A stretch of 64,000 nucleotides of DNA, from the NCBI RefSeq assembly GCF_024979315.1, contig NZ_JANLCK010000006.1:124001-188000 (forward strand). The letters are read 5' to 3'. A program made the translations under genes and the position numbers. This document shows positions 58,306-64,000 of this stretch, in pieces (within the stretch, counting starts at the first letter, position 1; every line of letters starts with the position of its first letter). The notes below the pieces were generated by a model. That model was given only the letters and a program-made list of their open reading frames with translations. It searched no databases and was not told where the DNA came from. Origin of the DNA: Herbiconiux oxytropis (GTDB lineage: Bacteria; Actinomycetota; Actinomycetes; Actinomycetales; Microbacteriaceae).

Positions 58306-59058
58306 GTGTTCTGGAGAGAGACCTCCATCGTCTTCCGCCGTCAGCTCCGGATGGCGCTGCGGAACCCCGCCTGGGTCATCATCGGGCTCGTGCAGCCCAT
58401 CCTCTACCTGTGCCTGTTCGGCCCCCTGCTCGAGCCGCTGGCCGGCACCCTCGGAGCCGAGAACGCCTACACGCTCTTCGTGCCAGGCCTCCTCGTGCAG
58501 CTCGGGCTCTTCGGCGCGCTGTTCGCAGGTTTCGGGCTCATCGCCGAGTGGCGTGCGGGCGTGATCGAGGCCGAGCGCGTGACGCCGGCCAGCCGCACCG
58601 CCCTGCTGCTCGGGCGCATCCTGCGCGACGTGCTGCAGCTGTTCGTGCAGGGCCTCGTGCTCATCGGGCTGGCGTTCCTGTTCGGCCTCACCGGATCGCT
58701 GCCGGGCATGGCGCTCGGTCTCGTGCTCACGGTGCTCCTCGGCGCCGCGTGCGCCGCGGCGTCGAACGCGCTCGCCCTCACCACGAAGAGCGAAGACGTC
58801 ATGGCGCCCGTGATCAACAGCGTCGCCCTGCCCGTGCTGCTGCTCTCGGGCATCCTGCTGCCCATGACCATCGGCCCGCAGTGGCTGCAGGTGGTGAGCG
58901 ACTTCATGCCCACGAAGTACATCGTGAACGCCATCCGCGAGCTGTTCACGGGCGACTTCTGGACGATCACGACCATGTGGGGGGTCGTCTGGACCCTCGT
59001 GCTCTTCGCCGCGGGGCTCTGGGTGGGCACCCGCACGTTCCGGCGCGAGAACGCCTAG
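58306..59058 (+). CDS. ABC-2 type permease (DrrB-like)
   Basis: This 250-aa membrane protein has six hydrophobic segments (VIIGLVQPILYLCLFGPLL ... SVALPVLLLSGILLPM). It is the partner of the preceding ATPase. It begins with GTG 3 bp after the ATPase stop. Convergent with the response regulator. Confidence 0.9.
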   Translation: MFWRETSIVFRRQLRMALRNPAWVIIGLVQPILYLCLFGPLLEPLAGTLGAENAYTLFVPGLLVQLGLFGALFAGFGLIAEWRAGVIEAERVTPASRTALLLGRILRDVLQLFVQGLVLIGLAFLFGLTGSLPGMALGLVLTVLLGAACAAASNALALTTKSEDVMAPVINSVALPVLLLSGILLPMTIGPQWLQVVSDFMPTKYIVNAIRELFTGDFWTITTMWGVVWTLVLFAAGLWVGTRTFRRENA

Positions 59059-59087
59059 CGACGCGGCCGGCCGGCGCCGCCTGCGCC

Positions 59088-59729
59088 TCAGATCAGCCGA
59101 AGCTCCATCGCCTTCGTCACGGCGCGGGTGCGGTCGGAGACCTCGAGCTTCTCGAAGATGTGCTGCAGGTGCGTCTTCACGGTCGCCTCACCGATGAACA
59201 GGGCCCGGCCGATCTCGGGATTGCTGCGGCCCGCCGCCACCTGCGTGAGCACCTGGAGCTCGCGGGCGCTGAGCGAGGGCCGGCTCGCGGGCGCACTGCG
59301 CATCCGCTCGACGAGCTTCGTGGCGATCGAGGGGGCCAGCACGGTGTGGCCGGCCGCGACCGAGCGCACTCCGGCGAGGATCTCCTCCTCGGGCGCGGCC
59401 TTCAGCAAGTAGCCGCTCGCACCGGCCTCGATCGACTCGAGGATGTTCTCGTCGGTCTCGTAGGTCGTGAGCACGAGCACCCGGATGCCGGGATCGCGCT
59501 CGATGATGCGGGCGGTCGCCTGCTCGCCGCCGAGGCCCGGCAGCCGAAGGTCCATGAGCACGACATCGGGTCGGAGCTCGGCCGCGCGCTCGATGGCCGT
59601 GAGGCCGTCGGCGGCCTCGCCCGCCACCTCGATGCCGTCGGCGCTCTCGAGCAGCGCCACGATGCCGCTGCGCACGATCGGATGGTCGTCGACCACCAGC
59701 ACCCGGATGCTCTCGGTGCCGTCAGTCAT
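59088..59729 (-). CDS. NarL-type response regulator
   Basis: This 213-aa protein has a receiver domain with the acidic pair and phospho-Asp (VDDHP, VLMDLRLPGLGG) and a C-terminal LuxR HTH (LSARELQVLTQVAAG ... EATVKTHLQHIFEKL). It is coupled to the histidine kinase (4-bp overlap) and probably controls the ABC exporter upstream. Confidence 0.92.
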   Translation of the reverse strand: MTDGTESIRVLVVDDHPIVRSGIVALLESADGIEVAGEAADGLTAIERAAELRPDVVLMDLRLPGLGGEQATARIIERDPGIRVLVLTTYETDENILESIEAGASGYLLKAAPEEEILAGVRSVAAGHTVLAPSIATKLVERMRSAPASRPSLSARELQVLTQVAAGRSNPEIGRALFIGEATVKTHLQHIFEKLEVSDRTRAVTKAMELRLI

Positions 59730-60916
59730 GTCCCGCTCTCTTCCTGTCGTGCTGGCTCCGCGGCGGCGATGGCCGCCACCAGTACGGTGCCACCGCCCAC
59801 GACTCCCGCCACCTTCAGGGTGCCGCCCACGAGGGCGAGCCGCTGCCGCATCCCTTCGAGCCCGAAGCCGCTCGAGGGGGGCACGTCGTCGCCGAGCCCC
59901 CGGCCGTCGTCCTGCACGGTGAGGACGAGCTGCCGATCGCCGCCCGAGCCCGTGTGCACGAGGGTGAGCCGCGCGTGCTCCGCGCGGGAGTGCTTCCGCA
60001 CGTTGGCGAGAGCCTCCTGGGCCGAGCGCAGCAGCACGACCTCGTGGTCGCGGGGGAGCGGCCCCACCTCCTCGAAGCGCGTGGCGATCCGGATGCGGGT
60101 CTCCCGCTCGAAGGCCGTCACGAGCCGGTCGAGCGCGTTCGCAAGACCGCCGTCGACGGGCACGGGGGCGCTCGCGGCCACCAGGGACCTGGTCTCGGTC
60201 AGGGCCTCGCGCGCCACCTCCTCGATGAGTTCGAAGTCGGCTCGCACCGCAGGGCCGGCGCGCTTCCGACCGCGCTGTGCGAGCATCACCACGCTCGTGA
60301 GGTTCTGGGCGATCGTGTCGTGCAGATCGAGGGCGAGCCGTTCGCGCTCGGCTCCCGCCCCCGCCTCGCGGTGCAGGGCGGCCAGTTGGTCCTGCGCCGC
60401 GGTGAGCTCGGCCAGGAGCCGGGTGTTCTCGTCGCCCTTCCGCAGCGCGAGCGTGAACCAGACCCCGATCCCCACACCCAGCCCGAGCGAGACGCCCTCG
60501 ATCACCACCGCCTGCATGAGCGCGTCGATCCCCCCGCCGAAGCTCACGAAGAAGCCGAGCGCGGTGCCGACGGACAGCACGGCGCAGGCCACGATGGGCC
60601 TGCCCAGCCGCGGGCTCGGCACGAGCAGCCAGAGCAGCGGGAACCCGATGCACTGCAGCACGGCCATGTTGGGGGAGAACGCGGTGCCGACGGCGATGGT
60701 CACGACGAGGGTGGCCGCGAGCGGTAGGCGCCAGCGCTTTTCGTCGAGACCGCGCCGGCCCACTGCTGCGTAGAACACGGCGAAGGCCGCGAGCAGGCTG
60801 AGGGCGGCCGGCTTCATCCATGGTTCGGCGGTCGCCGTCACCGCCACGAGAGCGCCCACGAGGAACACGGCACCGAGGACAACGACGTGCCACCACCGGT
60901 TCCCGCTCACCCGCAC
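59726..60916 (-). CDS. NarL-family sensor histidine kinase
   Basis: This protein of about 396 aa has five or six N-terminal membrane helices, a HisKA_3 domain with the phospho-His in LALDLHDTIAQNLTSVVML, and a HATPase end (DDGRGLGDDV). The GTG at 60916 follows GGGAGG; an ATG at 61021 would overlap the exporter permease by 22 bp and add a non-hydrophobic 35-residue lead, so it is less likely. It probably senses cell-envelope stress in the LiaS manner. Confidence 0.87.
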   Translation of the reverse strand: MRVSGNRWWHVVVLGAVFLVGALVAVTATAEPWMKPAALSLLAAFAVFYAAVGRRGLDEKRWRLPLAATLVVTIAVGTAFSPNMAVLQCIGFPLLWLLVPSPRLGRPIVACAVLSVGTALGFFVSFGGGIDALMQAVVIEGVSLGLGVGIGVWFTLALRKGDENTRLLAELTAAQDQLAALHREAGAGAERERLALDLHDTIAQNLTSVVMLAQRGRKRAGPAVRADFELIEEVAREALTETRSLVAASAPVPVDGGLANALDRLVTAFERETRIRIATRFEEVGPLPRDHEVVLLRSAQEALANVRKHSRAEHARLTLVHTGSGGDRQLVLTVQDDGRGLGDDVPPSSGFGLEGMRQRLALVGGTLKVAGVVGGGTVLVAAIAAAEPARQEESGT

Positions 60917-60999
60917 CGCCCCCGATCCTCCCGCCCCATCATGCCCCTCGCGGCCCGTCGCCACGCGGCCGGTCTGTCGCCACGCGCCCGGCCCGGCGC

Positions 61000-61875
61000 T
61001 CAGGTGTCCTTCCGGATCCATCGGAACGTCACCTTGCAGACGACCAGCCCCGCCACGAGCCAGATGCCGAGCACGATCGCCACGAGCGGCAGGTTCCACT
61101 CCCCGCCGGGCTCCGCCACGGCGAACGACTCCGGCAGGAGGGCTGCCCGCATGCCCTGTGCGATCCACTTGAGCGGGAACACGCTCGCGATCGCCTGCAG
61201 CCACCCGGGCAGCATCGTGAAGCTCAGGAAGACGCCCGAGATGAACTGCAGCACGATCAGCGGCGGGATGATCACGGCGGTCGCGCTCTTGCCGCTGCGG
61301 GGCAGTCGCGAGATGGCGATGCCGAGCACCGCGGCGGTCACGATGCCCACGAGGTACACCCAGGCGAAGGTGAACCAGCTGGCCGGATCGGTCGGCAGAT
61401 CGACCCCGAAGGCCAGCTGGGCGAGCAGCAGCAGGAGCGCGACCTGCGCGAGCGAGGTCACGAACACCTGGCCGAGCTTGCCGATGAAGTACGACAACAC
61501 CGGAAGGGGAGTGCCCGCGAGGCGCTTCAGCGTGCCGTCTCCGCGCTCCATCGCGATGTCGACCCCGAGGTTCTGCACCCCGCTCAGCAGGATGCCGGCG
61601 GCGATCATGCCGGGCAGGTAGTACGCGGCCTGCGAGATGCCGCCGGTGCCGTCGGGGCCCGCGCCCACCTCGCCGAGCGAGCCGAAGGCCACCGAGAAGA
61701 TGCTCAGCAGCACGACCGGGAAGAGGAAGGTGAAGAAGACGGTGTCTCCGGCGCGGAAGTACAGGCGCGTCTCGTAGGCGATGCGCGCAAGACCGAGGCG
61801 GAGGGTGCGGCCGGGGCCGAAGCGCCGGGCGGGTGGAGCGCCGGCGGGGAGGGCGGCGAGATCGCGGGCGGTCAT
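61000..61875 (-). CDS. ABC-2 type permease
   Basis: This 291-aa membrane protein has six hydrophobic segments (TVFFTFLFPVVLLSIFSVAFG ... YLPGMIAAGILLSGVQ). It is coupled to the ATPase upstream and followed by the two-component genes, giving an exporter-sensor set typical of antibiotic or lipid stress responses. Confidence 0.9.
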   Translation of the reverse strand: MTARDLAALPAGAPPARRFGPGRTLRLGLARIAYETRLYFRAGDTVFFTFLFPVVLLSIFSVAFGSLGEVGAGPDGTGGISQAAYYLPGMIAAGILLSGVQNLGVDIAMERGDGTLKRLAGTPLPVLSYFIGKLGQVFVTSLAQVALLLLLAQLAFGVDLPTDPASWFTFAWVYLVGIVTAAVLGIAISRLPRSGKSATAVIIPPLIVLQFISGVFLSFTMLPGWLQAIASVFPLKWIAQGMRAALLPESFAVAEPGGEWNLPLVAIVLGIWLVAGLVVCKVTFRWIRKDT

Positions 61876-62741
61876 GCTGCGGCCTCCTCTCGTGCCTCGG
61901 CGGCTTCGACGAGCCCGAGGTAGACGTCCTCCAGGGAAGGGCGGATGACCTCGAGCTCGGCGAGCTCGCCGAACTCGGCGGTGAGCCGGCTCACGAGCGC
62001 GGCGGGCTCCTCGGTGCGCTCCTCGTGCCGCCCTGTCGCGCTCCGCCAGCGCACGATCGGGATGCGGGCATCCGCCGGCCCCAGTTCGTTCACGGCCCCC
62101 ATGTCGATGAGCCGGCCGCCCGCGATCACGGCCGCGCGGTCGCTCAGCTGCGCGGCCTCGTCGAGATAGTGGGTGGTGAGCACGATGGTCGTGCCCTCGC
62201 GCGAGAGCGAGCGGATGAGCTCCCAGAACTGCCGACGGGCCTCGGGGTCGAAGCCCGTCGTGGGCTCGTCGAGGAACAGCACCTCCGGCCGCCCGATGAT
62301 CCCGAGCGCCACGTCGACGCGCCGCCGCTGCCCGCCCGAGAGCGCCTTGATACGGGTCCCGGCCTTCTCCTCGAGCCCCACGGCGGCGATCACCTCGGCG
62401 ACATCGCGCGGCTGCGGGTACAGGCTCGCGAAGTGGGCGAGCTGCTCCCGCACGGTGACGTTGCCGCTCTCACCGGTCTGCTGCAGCACGATGCCGAGCC
62501 TCGCCTTCCACTCGAGCGTGGCGCGACGCGGGTCGACCCCCAGCACCGTCACCTCGCCTCCCGAGCGGTCGCGGTAGCCCTCGAGGATCTCGACCGTCGT
62601 GCTCTTGCCCGCGCCGTTCGGGCCGAGCAGCGCGAAGGTCTCGCCGTGGGCGATCTCGAAGCTCACGCCGTCGACGGCCGTGAAGCCCCCGTATCGCTTG
62701 TGGAGGTCATGGACCGAGATGGCGGGGGAGGTGCTGGACAT
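61872..62741 (-). CDS. ABC-2 exporter ATPase
   Basis: This 289-aa ATPase has Walker A GPNGAGKSTTVEILEGY, signature LSGGQRRRVDVALG, Walker B LFLDEPTTGFDPEA and the switch His in LTTHYLDEAAQL. It is the first gene of the exporter and two-component operon. The ATG at 62741 is used; the longer frame to 62849 has no family signal. Confidence 0.92.
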   Translation of the reverse strand: MSSTSPAISVHDLHKRYGGFTAVDGVSFEIAHGETFALLGPNGAGKSTTVEILEGYRDRSGGEVTVLGVDPRRATLEWKARLGIVLQQTGESGNVTVREQLAHFASLYPQPRDVAEVIAAVGLEEKAGTRIKALSGGQRRRVDVALGIIGRPEVLFLDEPTTGFDPEARRQFWELIRSLSREGTTIVLTTHYLDEAAQLSDRAAVIAGGRLIDMGAVNELGPADARIPIVRWRSATGRHEERTEEPAALVSRLTAEFGELAELEVIRPSLEDVYLGLVEAAEAREEAAA

Positions 62742-62870
62742 GGCTCCATGCTCGCGGCTCGGCGGCCGACGCGCCAGCGGGCGGGTGGAGGAGGGCTCCA
62801 TCCCCCGATCGGGGGAGACGACCGTGAACACCATCTGATGTATCCTCAACTATCACGGAGGGTGGATGCG

Positions 62871-63659
62871 ATGAGCCTGTTCGAGAGGGTGGGGCGCCGG
62901 CAGACCGAGGTGCCCGCGCTGCACGTGGCCGTCGACATGGGGGAGGGCCCGGTCGTCGTGCTCCTGCACGGCATCGCATCGTCGTCGGCGAGCTGGCGCC
63001 ACCTCGTGCCCCTCGTCTCACCGCTCTACCGCGTGATCGCGATCGACCTCCTCGGCTTCGGCGGGTCGCGCGCCGGCGAGCACATCCGCTTCACCCTCGA
63101 CGAGCACGTGGAGGCGCTGCACAAGACCCTGCGGGCGTTGCACCTGCGGGGCCGCTTCACCCTCGTGGGGCACAGCCTGGGTGCGCTCGTGTCGGCGCGC
63201 TATGCCGCCGTGCACCACCGCCAGGTCGCGCACCTCGTGCTCGTGGCGCCACCGGTCTACCCGCACCGCCGCTACCTCGACGCCCTCGGTCACCGGATGC
63301 GCGTGGGCGGCTACCTCTGGTTCTACCGGTTCGTGCGCGACAACCGGCTCACGATCGTGAACAACGCGGGGCGCTTCTCGAGGTGGATGCCGGGCGGCGC
63401 CCTCGCGATCGACGACGCCTCGTGGCAGGCCTTCTCCCGCTCGCTCGAGCACTGCATCGAGGTGCAGACCACCACCACCGATCTCGCGCAGGTGCGCGCA
63501 CCCGTGGATGTCGTGTGGGGGTCGCGCGACCAGGTGATCGTGCCAGGCAGCCTCGAGCGGTTCGGCTCGATGCACCACGTGACCCTGCACGAGATCGCGC
63601 GGGCCGATCACCTGCTGAGGCTGCCGGTGTCCCGCGAGGTGGCGCGGCTGCTGCGCTGA
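62871..63659 (+). CDS. alpha/beta hydrolase
   Basis: This 262-aa protein has HGIASSSASWRHLVP, the nucleophile elbow GHSLGALVSARYAA, an Asp in WGSRDQVIVPG and the final His in ARADHLLRL. It is a serine hydrolase of unknown substrate. ACGGAGGG precedes the ATG at 62871. Its 3' end overlaps the convergent right-edge gene by 52 bp. Confidence 0.87.
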   Translation: MSLFERVGRRQTEVPALHVAVDMGEGPVVVLLHGIASSSASWRHLVPLVSPLYRVIAIDLLGFGGSRAGEHIRFTLDEHVEALHKTLRALHLRGRFTLVGHSLGALVSARYAAVHHRQVAHLVLVAPPVYPHRRYLDALGHRMRVGGYLWFYRFVRDNRLTIVNNAGRFSRWMPGGALAIDDASWQAFSRSLEHCIEVQTTTTDLAQVRAPVDVVWGSRDQVIVPGSLERFGSMHHVTLHEIARADHLLRLPVSREVARLLR

Positions 63660-64000
63660 TCGGGCGCTGCTCCGAGGACTGCTTCGCGCGCGGCATCCGG
63701 CCCCGCTTCGGGTGTCGCATCCGGCGCGGCGCCCGGGGCGGGCACGAAGCGGAACCAGGCCCAGACGGCCGCGGTGAGCACCGCGAACGCGGCGAATCCC
63801 GCGAGCCACGGCACGAGTGCGCCGCCCACCTCGTTCCAGGCCTCCGGCACCGGAAGGAGCACCAGGCCGAACACGAGGGCGACACCGCTCCAGCAGAGCG
63901 CCCACAGCCGCTTGGAGTGCTCGAACACGGCGCGCCCGTCGAGGAACCTCACCGGCAGCAGAGACACCACGGGCCCGCTGAGCGCCCCCACCGTGACGGC
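63608..64000 (-). CDS. membrane protein, C-terminal part (cut by right edge)
   Basis: The frame is open to the window edge (VTVGALSGPVVSLLPVRFLDG region at the border), so the start lies beyond 64000. Two hydrophobic segments and an Ala/Pro-rich tail are seen. The LLPVRFLDG motif faintly resembles the second half of M50 zinc metalloproteases, but this is not firm. It overlaps the hydrolase on the other strand. Confidence 0.6.
   Translation of the reverse strand, partial: AVTVGALSGPVVSLLPVRFLDGRAVFEHSKRLWALCWSGVALVFGLVLLPVPEAWNEVGGALVPWLAGFAAFAVLTAAVWAWFRFVPAPGAAPDATPEAGPDAAREAVLGAAPDQRSSRATSRDTGSLSR

Noticed and set aside
1-64000. CRISPR array, insertion sequence, phage or integrase genes
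   Set aside because: No regularly spaced repeats, transposase-like frames or recombinase motifs were seen on either strand.

Overview
The window is high-GC actinobacterial chromosome, most likely from Microbacteriaceae. Evidence for this: very high GC with strong G/C third positions, dense operons joined by ATGA/GTGA start-stop overlaps, several probable leaderless starts, a hadA-hadB-murB core block, and frequent GGATGC words. This placement is inference from gene content, not a phylogeny. I see no tRNA, rRNA, CRISPR array, integrase or transposase. Both edges cut genes.

About 1-16 kb is accessory DNA that looks visibly less GC-rich than the rest. It carries short catabolic units: an alpha/beta hydrolase and NADP-dependent oxidoreductase facing a TetR gene across twin 14-bp palindromes; dihydrolipoyl dehydrogenase; an enoyl-CoA hydratase; HxlR; an esterase plus alcohol dehydrogenase pair; a propionyl-CoA synthetase translationally coupled to adenylate kinase; a GAF-LuxR regulator; and an MFS transporter, GMC oxidase, acrylyl-CoA reductase operon. 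It also contains decayed genes (a hydrolase remnant fused in frame behind the oxidoreductase, and a dehalogenase without its nucleophile). This resembles an assembled, partly eroded island for uptake and oxidation of an ester or alcohol substrate to short acyl-CoA.

16.3-33.1 kb is the most interesting part: a LysR-controlled catabolic cluster, largely one coupled operon. It encodes a RutA/SfnG-type flavin monooxygenase, an alpha/beta hydrolase lacking the usual nucleophile serine, a ribose-type ABC importer, a long GMC alcohol oxidase, aldehyde dehydrogenases, a thiolase-fold protein without the thiolase cysteine next to a DUF35 OB/Zn-ribbon protein, an acyl-CoA ligase and an amidase. A coherent reading is import, flavin-dependent oxygenation, hydrolysis, alcohol-aldehyde-acid oxidation, CoA activation and (retro-)aldol or thiolytic cleavage of an unknown, possibly N-containing, substrate. 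A phenol-hydroxylase-type flavoprotein (33.2 kb) follows.

34.7-36.1 kb holds an NTF2-like remnant and a WYL regulator with a VOC protein. 36.3-39.7 kb is an Asp23/AmaP/CsbD envelope-stress cluster with several very small membrane proteins. 39.7-45.2 kb has a second copy of the flavin monooxygenase, PaaX, VanZ, and a thiolase plus 3-oxoacid CoA-transferase operon facing IclR. 46-54 kb has an rRNA/tRNA methyltransferase and a nucleoside-type BMP/ABC importer with a nucleobase deaminase, facing PucR: a purine or pyrimidine salvage unit.

54-64 kb is more core-like: Ppx/GppA, hadAB-murB, two ABC-2 exporters (one combined with a NarL-type two-component system), an alpha/beta hydrolase and the end of a membrane protein that runs off the right edge.
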